Assembly: GCA_945878115.1 (NCBI GenBank)
Contig: CAMDVD010000003.1
Location: 62,001-126,000, forward strand
DNA length: 64,000 bases
Direction of reading: 5' to 3'
Source: Chitinophaga pinensis
GTDB lineage: Bacteria; Bacteroidota; Bacteroidia; Chitinophagales; Chitinophagaceae
Shown: piece after piece, positions 20,910 through 28,108 of the stretch
Layout of the letters: each line of letters starts with the position of its first letter
How positions within the stretch are numbered: the stretch's first letter is position 1
Program-made: the position numbers and the translations under genes
The notes under the pieces: model-generated
Seen by the model: only the letters and a program-made list of their open reading frames with translations
Databases searched by the model: none
What the model was told of the DNA's origin: nothing

Positions 20910-22679
20910 ATGCAGGTACGATCTATCCTATGTATGCTTTGCATTCTTTTTAGTTTGCATTCTTGTAAAGAGCAAACTAAAAAAATTGCATCTTCAGCAG
21001 AACTAAAAACCATTTTTAACAATTATTGGGAAGACAGAATGAAACTCTTTCCGTTAGAAGCAACTGCTACTGGGGATAATAGATACAATGACAAATTACC
21101 CATCTCGATTAGTGCCTCTTATCGTGATACCTTGGTTCAATTTTATACCAAGTATGCAGAACAGAGTAAAAAAATAAACTCTCCCTTGAATGAGGAAGAT
21201 GAGATGAGTAAGGAACTTTTTGACTATGAAATTGGCATCAATTTGGAAGGACTGCAATACCCTTCTCATTTAATGCCTATCAATCAATTTTGGAGCTTCC
21301 TGTTAGAGTTCCCACAATTAGGAAGTGGTGATGGTAATCAACCATTTAAAACAGTAAAAGACTATGATAATTTTTTACAAAGAATAAAAGCTTTTCCAGC
21401 ATGGATTGATACAGCGATTAGCAATATGCAATTTGGCATCAAAAAAGGATATATTTTACCGAGAGTACTTGCCGAAAAAATGGTTCCTCAATTCAAAACT
21501 GTAGTAACCATAGATCCTATGAAAAGTATTTTTTACAACCCTATACATTCTTTGCCAAATACTTTTTCTGCTGAAGAAAAAAAGAGATTACAGAATGCCT
21601 ATAATTTTGAAATTGGAAAGTGTATTATCCCTGCCTATTTTAAAATGCAAGCTTTTATAGAAAAGGAATACATTCCGGCTTGCCGAGAAACACATGGCAT
21701 TTCTTCATTACCAAATGGCGCTGCCTATTACCAATATTTGATTAAAAATTACACCACCACTACTCTTACTCCAGATAGTATTTATCACTTAGGCTTATCA
21801 GAAGTTGCTCGTATAAAATCGGAAATGGAGAAGGTAAAAGAGGAAGTACATTTCAAAGGGTCATTGCAAGAATTTTTCAAAGACTTAAATGGAAATAAAG
21901 CATATTGTCCATTCACAACACCGAAGCAAGTTTTAGATAGTTTTTGGGCAATCAAAAAAATAGAAGATGCGCACTTGCAAGATTTATTTGAATCCTTCCC
22001 AAAAACAAAATTTGGAATACGCCAAACAGAAGCTTATCGTGCAGCAAGTGCAAGTGCAGAATATAATCCAGGTAGTGCTGATGGTTCAAGACCTGGTATA
22101 TTCTACACGCCAATTTTAGATCCTAGAAAATTTAACATAGTAGGTATGGAAACTTTATTTTTACACGAAGCCATTCCAGGACATCATTTTCAAATTTCAT
22201 TACAACAAGAGAATACCAATTTGCCACAATTTCGAAAGTTTTTAAATTATAGCGCCTACGCCGAAGGTTGGGCATTATATACTGAAACACTAGGGAAAGA
22301 ATTGGGATTATATTCAAACCCTTATCAATACATTGGACATTTAAGTGATGCCATGCACCGTGCAATCCGCCTTGTGGTTGACGTTGCCATTCATACCAAA
22401 GGAATGAAAAGAGAAGAAGCCATCCAATTCATGATGGATAATGAACGTATTACGGAACCAGAAGCAGCCGCCGAAATAGAACGATACATGGCGATTCCTG
22501 GTCAAGCTCTTTCCTACAAAATAGGCCAGCTTACTATTTCAAGCATGAAAGAAAAATACAAAAAAGAATTGGGAGCTAAATTTGATATTAAGTCTTTTCA
22601 CACCCAATTATTAGATGGTGGAAATATGCCTTTAGAAGTTTTGCAAAAAAAATTAGACCGATGGGCAAAGTCTCTGTAA
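20910..22679 (+). CDS. DUF885 family lipoprotein (predicted metallohydrolase)
   Basis: A 589-residue protein with a signal peptide ending in a lipobox (SLHSCK, Cys19). It belongs to the DUF885 family, which has a peptidase-like all-helical fold. The conserved metal-binding motif is FLHEAIPGHHFQ (about residue 415), followed by YSAYAEGWALYTETLGKELGLY, the second ligand segment. Members are thought to be zinc peptidases or hydrolases of the periplasm, without a settled substrate. The reading frame is intact and the gene ends 26 bases before rnc. Confidence 0.88.
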   Translation: MQVRSILCMLCILFSLHSCKEQTKKIASSAELKTIFNNYWEDRMKLFPLEATATGDNRYNDKLPISISASYRDTLVQFYTKYAEQSKKINSPLNEEDEMSKELFDYEIGINLEGLQYPSHLMPINQFWSFLLEFPQLGSGDGNQPFKTVKDYDNFLQRIKAFPAWIDTAISNMQFGIKKGYILPRVLAEKMVPQFKTVVTIDPMKSIFYNPIHSLPNTFSAEEKKRLQNAYNFEIGKCIIPAYFKMQAFIEKEYIPACRETHGISSLPNGAAYYQYLIKNYTTTTLTPDSIYHLGLSEVARIKSEMEKVKEEVHFKGSLQEFFKDLNGNKAYCPFTTPKQVLDSFWAIKKIEDAHLQDLFESFPKTKFGIRQTEAYRAASASAEYNPGSADGSRPGIFYTPILDPRKFNIVGMETLFLHEAIPGHHFQISLQQENTNLPQFRKFLNYSAYAEGWALYTETLGKELGLYSNPYQYIGHLSDAMHRAIRLVVDVAIHTKGMKREEAIQFMMDNERITEPEAAAEIERYMAIPGQALSYKIGQLTISSMKEKYKKELGAKFDIKSFHTQLLDGGNMPLEVLQKKLDRWAKSL

Positions 22680-22705
22680 TTTGCAATTAAATTAAAAAAT
22701 AAGCC

Positions 22706-23422
22706 GTGCGATTTGTCATTGATTTTATTGTTCAATTTTTTACCAAAGGAAGCACTTTGTATAAAAATTTACAAACGATGCTTGGCTTCACACCAACCAA
22801 TATTGCACTCTACGAATTAGCATTATGTCATCGATCCAATAATAATAGTGCAACAGAAAATAATGAACGATTAGAATTTTTAGGGGATGCCATTTTAGGA
22901 GCCATTATTGGCGAACATTTATTTATCAAATATCCTACAAAACCAGAAGGTTACTTGACCGACATGCGATCTAAAATTGTGAATCGAAAAACATTGAATC
23001 ATATTGGTTTGAAAATTGGTTTAAAGACTTTGATGAAGTTTAATGAACAAGATTATTTTCTTCGCGACTCACTTATATTCGGCAATGCCCTGGAAGCACT
23101 CATTGGCGCTATCTATATAGACAAGGGATATGCAGTTACTCGTACATTTATTCGCAAACGAATCCTTATTCCTTTTGTAGATATTGAATTACTGGAAGGA
23201 TTAGAAGTGAATACGAAAAATAAATTGATTGGCTGGGCTAATAAAAATGGCAAAAAATTAAGTTTCATTTTATTAGAAGAAAAAGTAGAAAGAGGTCGAA
23301 AAAAATTTATCGTTGGCGTAGAATTAGAAGATCAAATTATTGCAACAGCTGGTGCGAATAATAAAAAAGATGCAAGTAAAATTGCAGCAGATGAGGCGAT
23401 TAAGTTTCTAGAAATTGTTTAA
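22706..23422 (+). CDS. rnc: Ribonuclease III
   Basis: RNase III cuts double-stranded RNA in rRNA processing and mRNA turnover. The 238-residue protein starts at a GTG. It has the catalytic signature NNERLEFLGDAILGAIIGEHLF and the second metal-ligand segment FGNALEALIGAIYIDKGY. The C-terminal double-stranded-RNA-binding domain (about 165-238) ends NNKKDASKIAADEAIKFLE. Length and order are normal. acpP and fabF, its common partners in Bacteroidota, are not adjacent. Confidence 0.96.
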   Translation: MRFVIDFIVQFFTKGSTLYKNLQTMLGFTPTNIALYELALCHRSNNNSATENNERLEFLGDAILGAIIGEHLFIKYPTKPEGYLTDMRSKIVNRKTLNHIGLKIGLKTLMKFNEQDYFLRDSLIFGNALEALIGAIYIDKGYAVTRTFIRKRILIPFVDIELLEGLEVNTKNKLIGWANKNGKKLSFILLEEKVERGRKKFIVGVELEDQIIATAGANNKKDASKIAADEAIKFLEIV

Positions 23423-23451
23423 TTTTCTGGCAATATTAAAAATATAAAGAG

Positions 23452-23550
23452 AATATTTTGGGCGGCACACACGCTTTCATTCCAATCTTTTTTGCTTCAA
23501 AGCAAGCAAAAAAGGATTTCCACTCAATCGTTGCCGCAATACATCCAAAA
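23452..23550 (+). repeat. Dispersed intergenic repeat, copy B
   Basis: This begins AATATTTTGGGCGGCA and ends ATCGTTGCCGCAATACATCC, matching the minus strand of copy A (5261-5401) over the ends and the CCAATCTTTTTTGCTTCAAA core. It has an internal TTTTTTGCTT...AAGCAAAAAA stem that copy A lacks. The open frame across it is not a gene. Confidence 0.75.
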
Positions 23551-23592
23551 AAAATCAACTGTGCATTAGAAATTGAGTTCACCCATTTTCTT

Positions 23593-23874
23593 TTAAAATA
23601 TGTGTTGCTGTCTAATCGCCAAAATATACTCAATAGCACCAAGAATACTTAATGTTTGTATAGTGTAAAAAGAAATTTTAAATTGTTTGGAATAATAGGA
23701 ATGTCTAGTAAACGAACCAGTTGCTACTAAAAATATCACCACGAATGGAAACAAAATTTGTAACATATTCGACACAGTAGACAAAGCAATTCCATTATTC
23801 AGATTTGGATTCACAAATAGAATATAACCTAAATTGAGTATAGCGAACAGCAATGGAGCGATACGAAATTCCAT
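23593..23874 (-). CDS. Small membrane protein of unknown function
   Basis: A 93-residue, strongly hydrophobic protein with about three membrane segments (APLLFAILNLGYILFV, MLQILFPFVVIFLVAT and TIQTLSILGAIEYIL). I do not recognise the family. A real gene is favoured by the regular segment layout and by its filling of the gap between rnc and the tmRNA region. It has no homologue elsewhere in the window. The 3' end lies next to repeat copy B. Confidence 0.55.
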   Translation of the reverse strand: MEFRIAPLLFAILNLGYILFVNPNLNNGIALSTVSNMLQILFPFVVIFLVATGSFTRHSYYSKQFKISFYTIQTLSILGAIEYILAIRQQHIF

Positions 23875-23923
23875 CCCACAATATTAGGAATTATTCATGT
23901 ATGTTTGCAAAGTAGATTTTGAA

Positions 23924-24054
23924 GAAATCCGAAATCAGAAATCAGAAATCAGAAATTCGAAATCAGAAATCAGAAATCAGAAATCAGAAATTCGAAATCA
24001 GAAATTCGAAATTGGAATTTGGGATTTTAAACTTTGGAATTTAAACTTTGGAAT
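23924..24054. repeat. Heptad simple repeats (GAAATCA/GAAATTC) and a 14-base tandem repeat
   Basis: From 23924 the DNA is built of GAAATCA, GAAATTC and GAAATCC units. It ends with a 14-base unit TTAAACTTTGGAAT present twice in tandem (24027-24054). It lies immediately upstream of ssrA and must contain or border its promoter. Confidence 0.85.
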
Positions 24055-24066
24055 TTAAATACAAAC

Positions 24067-24433
24067 GGGGCCGACCGGTTTTGACAGCATAGATCTTTGA
24101 GAGTGTAAGCATGTGGTGCGTTGGATAATTAGCACCTTAATCTGAATATTCAAAACTCAAACGGCGAAACAACTTTCGCAATGGCTGCTTAATTTAAGTA
24201 CCCATTTACAGGCCGACTATTTCGGGTAGATTTATAACCTACGTTAGTCCGTCTTCACCAGAGAATATAAGTTGCTGCAGAAGTAGGCTGTGCCTTCTGC
24301 TTAAGATCATCCAGCTAAGGTATAGGTTGGTTTGTTTTGCTCCGGCTTATACACAAAAATTAATGCAAAAATAAACATGTAGAAAGCTCTTGCGGAGTAT
24401 GTTTGGACAGGGGTTCGACTCCCCTCGGTTCCA
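24067..24433 (+). ncRNA. ssrA: Transfer-messenger RNA (tmRNA)
   Basis: tmRNA rescues stalled ribosomes and tags the unfinished protein. The 5' end GGGGCCGACCGGTTTTGACAG and the 3' end GGGTTCGACTCCCCTCGGTTCC form the tRNA-like half: GGGGCCGA (24067-24074) pairs with TCGGTTCC (24425-24432), followed by discriminator A. The T-arm GGTTCGACTCC is clear. The tag frame starts near GGC 24163 and ends at TAA 24190-24192, encoding GETTFAMAA, close to tags of other Bacteroidota. The terminal CCA is not fully encoded (CC then T). The 3' end is the integration site of the adjacent element. Confidence 0.97.
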
Positions 24434-24435
24434 CC
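24360..24435. other. Inferred attachment site at the 3' end of ssrA
   Basis: The tmRNA gene is complete, and directly after it a serine recombinase gene begins an accessory region. The recombinase frame runs into ssrA (stop at 24360). The crossover core is therefore most likely within the tRNA-like 3' end, but its exact bases cannot be set without the other junction, which is outside the window. Confidence 0.55.
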
Positions 24436-25952
24436 TTACGGGATTGAACAAATTTTAAAGGTTCAATCCCATTTTTATTTTTACGCAAACCCTTATCCAG
24501 ACTGAATAGTAGCGAAAAGATTTTATTATATTTTGGAGTTCGATATTTATTTTCTTCAAAAACTAAATTTTCTTCAAATATCGAACTCAATAAGAGTTGT
24601 TTTTCTCTAACAGTCCCATTGGCGTAGGCTTTGCCCAAAGTTTCGATATTCTCAAGGCAGAACGATAAGAATTTTTCCTTTTCAGAATTGGTTTCAGGTA
24701 ACGCTAGTTTTTTGGCATGTAAGGATTCCAAATCTGCCTCCAAATTGGTTTTCATAGTTTTGTAATCAGCTAAAGAAAATTCTCCATCTAACATCAATGA
24801 TTGAGCATTGTCTAAACGAGTTTTTATTTTCTTGATTTCAGCATCAATCTTTTTTTGCTCTATTTCGTTTGCTTCGGCATTTTCTTTTCCAAAGCCTTTT
24901 AGCATCATATTTAATAATTTCGCGGCTGGAGCAAGTGTTAAAGTATCGAGTAACATCTCCATCGCTTTGTCATTTGCTAAAGCAACTTTAAATCTTTCTT
25001 TGCATCCTTTTTGGCAATGATAATAATGGAATTTGTTTCCCATTTTACCTGTTGAGGCACTTGCCGTTATAGGTCGTCCGCAAAATCTACATTGTAAATA
25101 GCCTCTTAATGGATAAATGTCTTTTTGATATTCAAATGCAGGTAAATCTCTTTTTCTGCCATTTAAAACATCCTGTACCTTATCAAACAATTCTTTTGTA
25201 ATAAGAGGTTTGTGTAAGCCTTTCACGAGGTGTTCTTCAATATTATCATGTTTAGGTACTCTTACAACACCATAATAAAATGGATTTCTAATGAATCGAT
25301 GAAAATGTGAAGAGGACATTTTCAAACCCTTTCGTTGTGCTTCTTTTCTTATATCCTCTACTGACTTTGTTCCTTGAGCCAATTTATTAAAACACCATAT
25401 CACTAGTTTACTAACAGTTTCATCTACTTCAACCAACGCCATGCCTTTTTCATTACGAATATTTTTGTAACCGACTAAAGCACTACCGCAAACTCTCCCT
25501 TCTCTTTGTGCTTTTCTTATTCCTGCAAGAATGTTTAAAGCCCTTCTATCATTTTCAACTTCAGGTGCTGCTAGATAAAAAGCTAACATCAATTTATTTT
25601 CAGGGACAGTTAAATCAAGGGGTTGCTCAATGGCTTGTGGTTCAACACCAAATTTTCGCAAGGTGTTTATCATACTATAAGCATCACCTGCATTTCGGCT
25701 AAACCTATCCCACTTAGTAAAAATTAAATAGTCGGCTGTATTCTTCGTTTTCTTTAAAAACTCTAATATTTTTTGAAATTCAGGGCGTTCAAATGATTTT
25801 GCACTATGGTCTTCTTTGTAATGTGCAATGATTTCATAACCTTGTAATTTGCAATAGGCTTCTAATCTTTCCTTTTGATGAGAAAGGCTGTAACCTTTAG
25901 CTTGCTCGTCTGAACTCACTCGGTAATATAATATGGCTCTTTTGTTGCTCAT
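24360..25952 (-). CDS. Large serine recombinase (integrase of the element)
   Basis: A 530-residue site-specific serine recombinase. The N-terminal resolvase domain has AILYYRVSSDEQAKG with the likely catalytic Ser13, and TKWDRFSRNAGDAYS. A recombinase domain follows, then a zinc ribbon (LQCRFCGRPITA...YYHCQKGCKERF) and a C-terminal coiled coil. Such enzymes catalyse integration and, with a directionality factor, excision. The last ~24 residues (from VEPRGVEPLSKH) are encoded by the antisense strand of ssrA, so they depend on the integrated state. It overlaps the preceding 91-residue gene by 56 bases. Confidence 0.93.
   Translation of the reverse strand: MSNKRAILYYRVSSDEQAKGYSLSHQKERLEAYCKLQGYEIIAHYKEDHSAKSFERPEFQKILEFLKKTKNTADYLIFTKWDRFSRNAGDAYSMINTLRKFGVEPQAIEQPLDLTVPENKLMLAFYLAAPEVENDRRALNILAGIRKAQREGRVCGSALVGYKNIRNEKGMALVEVDETVSKLVIWCFNKLAQGTKSVEDIRKEAQRKGLKMSSSHFHRFIRNPFYYGVVRVPKHDNIEEHLVKGLHKPLITKELFDKVQDVLNGRKRDLPAFEYQKDIYPLRGYLQCRFCGRPITASASTGKMGNKFHYYHCQKGCKERFKVALANDKAMEMLLDTLTLAPAAKLLNMMLKGFGKENAEANEIEQKKIDAEIKKIKTRLDNAQSLMLDGEFSLADYKTMKTNLEADLESLHAKKLALPETNSEKEKFLSFCLENIETLGKAYANGTVREKQLLLSSIFEENLVFEENKYRTPKYNKIFSLLFSLDKGLRKNKNGIEPLKFVQSRKVEPRGVEPLSKHTPQELSTCLFLH
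24440..24482 (+). terminator. Terminator after ssrA
   Basis: GGGATTGAAC (24440-24449) pairs perfectly with GTTCAATCCC (24461-24470) over an 11-base loop, followed by a T-rich run. It also lies inside the recombinase reading frame on the other strand. Confidence 0.85.
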
Positions 25953-26172
25953 CTTTTATTGTGTTTGTTCGTTTATATTGTAAATAAAGCACTTCCAACC
26001 ATTGTTGTAAAAATTTACTAACTTCAATAGCATCTTGTTCAATGAGCTCAATGCCATGCTCTTTGTAAACAGAAATGATTTCATCTGTAGAAAGCAATTT
26101 AGCAAAGTCGAATGGTATATAATTCTTGTTTGTTGCAATTGTAAGTGTTTTTTCAGGAGTAGTGTTTGGCAT
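25897..26172 (-). CDS. Small protein upstream of the recombinase, unknown function
   Basis: A 91-residue, mostly helical protein (IPFDFAKLLSTDEIISVYKEHGIELIEQ, then VSKFLQQWLEVLYLQYKR). No enzyme motif is seen. It is the first gene after a TAGTTTTG promoter, only 7 bases from its ATG, and its end overlaps the recombinase start, so the two are translationally coupled. A recombination directionality factor or recombinase partner would fit size and position, but this is inference. Confidence 0.65.
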   Translation of the reverse strand: MPNTTPEKTLTIATNKNYIPFDFAKLLSTDEIISVYKEHGIELIEQDAIEVSKFLQQWLEVLYLQYKRTNTIKDEQQKSHIILPSEFRRAS

Positions 26173-26179
26173 AACATAG

Positions 26180-26213
26180 CAAAACTACTATCACCTAAAA
26201 CTGGCACTTTCAC
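26180..26213 (-). promoter_or_regulatory. Promoter of the integration operon with GAAAGT-type -33 box
   Basis: Minus-strand TAGTTTTG (26187-26180) matches TAnnTTTG. GTGAAAGTG (26213-26205) is placed so that GAAAGT starts 28 bases before the TTTG. The same box and spacing occur upstream of the two promoters at 45851 and 46754. The ATG follows after 7 bases. Confidence 0.6.
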
Positions 26214-26247
26214 GCTTCTGCTAGGTTTTGTCGTTATATGAAAAAAT

Positions 26248-26481
26248 TTAATCAACATTGACAGATTTGTTTTCTATTGTACGGTTAGGTAAGCCTAATG
26301 ATTGAAAAATAACCTTTACTTGATTGACCGAATAATACCAACCCACCTTCTTCCCAATTTTTTCTTCAAAAGGCAATAGCCATTTTTTTAAGGTTCTATC
26401 GCTAACACCATACATAATAGCGATTTCTTTTAATGTGTGTACGGTTAAAATTTGTGTAGTAGTTTCTGCTTCCTTTTTCAT
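26248..26481 (-). CDS. Small helix-turn-helix DNA-binding protein
   Basis: The start chosen at 26481 (MKKEAETTTQILTVHTLKEIAIMYGVSDRTLKKWL) gives 77 residues. The frame is open up to 26571, but that part overlaps the XRE gene and looks like translated noise. TLKEIAIMYGVSDRTLKKWLLPFE is a MerR/excisionase-like helix-turn-helix, followed by GWYYSVNQVKVIFQSLGLP. It is clearly similar to the 87-residue protein at 46431-46694. A role as excisionase or regulator of the element is likely but not proven. It lies 25 bases downstream of the XRE-ImmA gene. Confidence 0.75.
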   Translation of the reverse strand: MKKEAETTTQILTVHTLKEIAIMYGVSDRTLKKWLLPFEEKIGKKVGWYYSVNQVKVIFQSLGLPNRTIENKSVNVD

Positions 26482-26506
26482 TTTTTTGCTTACTAATTTT
26501 AATTTA

Positions 26507-27538
26507 CTATAAATAAAGTTGCACAAACTCGGCATGAGAAATATGCAAGAGTTCAGCCATTTTGTGTGCATCGGCTTTGTGTTTTGTTTTGAATTGGGCT
26601 AGTAAGTTTCTTAAAGATGATGGTACTTCTTTTGCTACATCATATTCTTGGGGTTCTCGTTTACGAATTTTAAGTTGGTTGAATTGTTGAATTAAATAGC
26701 GTTTTTGATTGTCTGTAATTATTTCTAAATCATCGGCACGATATACCAATGATTGCATACTTACTTTGTATTTTACCTTTAGTTTGCCTAGTAAATCAAG
26801 GTTTACAGTTTCCTTCATATCTTTTTTAATATCCTTTTCAGGCATTAAGAATTCTGCTGCAAACTTATTGGCTTCACTACCAATATCTCTATCCATGCTT
26901 GGCATGGCGCAATGGTGCATAATTAGATGAGCTAGTTCATACGCCAATGAAAAACGTAATCTATCTCCTAATAAAGATTTGTTTACGAAAATGATGGCTT
27001 GTCCATCAGGTGTGATAACAGTTCTACTATCAACTCTATCAGTACCAAAGTTGAAAGAAACTATCATGATGCCATGCTCTTCAATAATCTTTGTAAGATT
27101 ATCTATTACTGGTTCTTTTAATTTCCAAATTCTGCGCAACTCCTTTGCACAATTAAAAGGGCTTCCAAATTTCTCACTATCTATACATGGAATTGCATTA
27201 AATCGCATACCCAACTCATGGCTTACCTTTGATATGTGCATACTATACACATTGATTTGAGCATCTATTTGGGTAATTAGCTTTTGAGCTACAATGTTTC
27301 TGCGTCTATGATTGAGTATTGGTGCCATTGGCTCATACTCTTGGTAGAAAAACGACTTTGGATAATCTAAAATATCTACCAATTTATCAATATACTCCTC
27401 ATAAATTTCTACAGAACCTAGCTCCATCTTGCTCATGTGAGCAGGTGAAATTTCTAGCTTTTCAGCTAATTCGTACTGTGTTAATCCTCGTGTTTCACGA
27501 GCAATTATTATTAAGCGTTGATTTATCTTGCCTTTCAT
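26507..27538 (-). CDS. XRE regulator fused to an ImmA/IrrE-like domain with altered zinc motif
   Basis: A 343-residue protein. Residues 8-62 form a Cro/CI-type helix-turn-helix (RGLTQYELAEKLEISPAHMSKMELG). Residues 130-240 match the ImmA/IrrE peptidase domain, which in phages and conjugative elements cleaves repressors. The motif here reads SLAYELAHLIMHH: the first metal-binding His of HExxH is Tyr200, while Glu201, His204 and the downstream SEANKFAAEFLMP remain. Peptidase activity is doubtful. The C-terminal 70 residues add a further helical region. It is preceded by a textbook promoter and is likely the element's regulator or antitoxin. Confidence 0.88.
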   Translation of the reverse strand: MKGKINQRLIIIARETRGLTQYELAEKLEISPAHMSKMELGSVEIYEEYIDKLVDILDYPKSFFYQEYEPMAPILNHRRRNIVAQKLITQIDAQINVYSMHISKVSHELGMRFNAIPCIDSEKFGSPFNCAKELRRIWKLKEPVIDNLTKIIEEHGIMIVSFNFGTDRVDSRTVITPDGQAIIFVNKSLLGDRLRFSLAYELAHLIMHHCAMPSMDRDIGSEANKFAAEFLMPEKDIKKDMKETVNLDLLGKLKVKYKVSMQSLVYRADDLEIITDNQKRYLIQQFNQLKIRKREPQEYDVAKEVPSSLRNLLAQFKTKHKADAHKMAELLHISHAEFVQLYL

Positions 27539-27560
27539 CTGTTCTTTTTATTAGACGAGG

Positions 27561-27591
27561 CAAACATAAATAAAGTTTGTAAAATGACAAA
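27561..27591 (-). promoter_or_regulatory. Consensus Bacteroidota promoter for the XRE-ImmA gene
   Basis: On the minus strand TTTG (27591-27588), a 19-base spacer, then TATGTTTG (27568-27561): a perfect match to TTTG-N19-TAnnTTTG. The start codon lies 22 bases further on. Confidence 0.75.
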
Positions 27592-27638
27592 ATATATTTC
27601 CTAAATGTTTATGTTACTTATCATAATGTTTTGTAAAA
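27576..27638. promoter_or_regulatory. Putative operators for the XRE regulator
   Basis: TTTGTAAAA occurs at 27576-27584 and again at 27630-27638, 54 bases (about five helical turns) apart. The first is part of an inverted repeat, TTTGT-N6-ACAAA (27576-27591), which covers the -33 box. This suggests autoregulation. Confidence 0.4.
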
Positions 27639-27673
27639 GATAACTTTACGAACATTAAATAGGGACTGTGAAA

Positions 27674-28108
27674 TTAAATTGAATTAACTTCTTTAAAATA
27701 ATTCCTAATGAACTTAACTAAAAAAAATAGTGCTACTATGGTTATACAAGTAGAAGTACAAATCAAGAAATTTTTAATTACCATTAGAATTTTTGCACTA
27801 TTTACAAATGTAATTCCAGCAATTGAAACTAAATATTGGATTAAAAAGCATGTACCAAGTAGTATAATTGCATAATTTATTCGTTTCCATTTGGCAATGA
27901 GTACCTGAATTAATTTAAATCTTTTAAGTGTTACTAAATTATTTGCAGTAACCTTTATTTCTTCATTCAATTGAATAAGTGTATCTTTTTTTGATGAAAT
28001 AAACGCATATAATACAGTAAAAACCGTGAAACAGATACCAAATACTGCTAGATTGTAATTAGCTACCTTATCTAATTGTTCTTTCAATAAATCTATAAGA
28101 TTATTCAT
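27674..28108 (-). CDS. Membrane protein, second gene of an unknown two-gene unit
   Basis: A 144-residue protein with an N-terminal membrane segment (YNLAVFGICFTVFTVLYAFI), a charged helical middle and two further segments (NYAIILLGTCFLIQYLVSIAGITFV and LICTSTCITIVALFFLVKFI). I do not recognise the family. Its start overlaps the end of the preceding gene by 8 bases, so the two proteins probably act together. Lying downstream of a restriction enzyme on a mobile element, a membrane effector of a defence system is possible, but this is inference. Confidence 0.7.
   Translation of the reverse strand: MNNLIDLLKEQLDKVANYNLAVFGICFTVFTVLYAFISSKKDTLIQLNEEIKVTANNLVTLKRFKLIQVLIAKWKRINYAIILLGTCFLIQYLVSIAGITFVNSAKILMVIKNFLICTSTCITIVALFFLVKFIRNYFKEVNSI

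Noticed and set aside
23458-23652. 64-codon open frame on the plus strand after rnc
   Set aside because: It is translation of dispersed repeat copy B and following non-coding DNA, and it overlaps the minus-strand membrane-protein gene.
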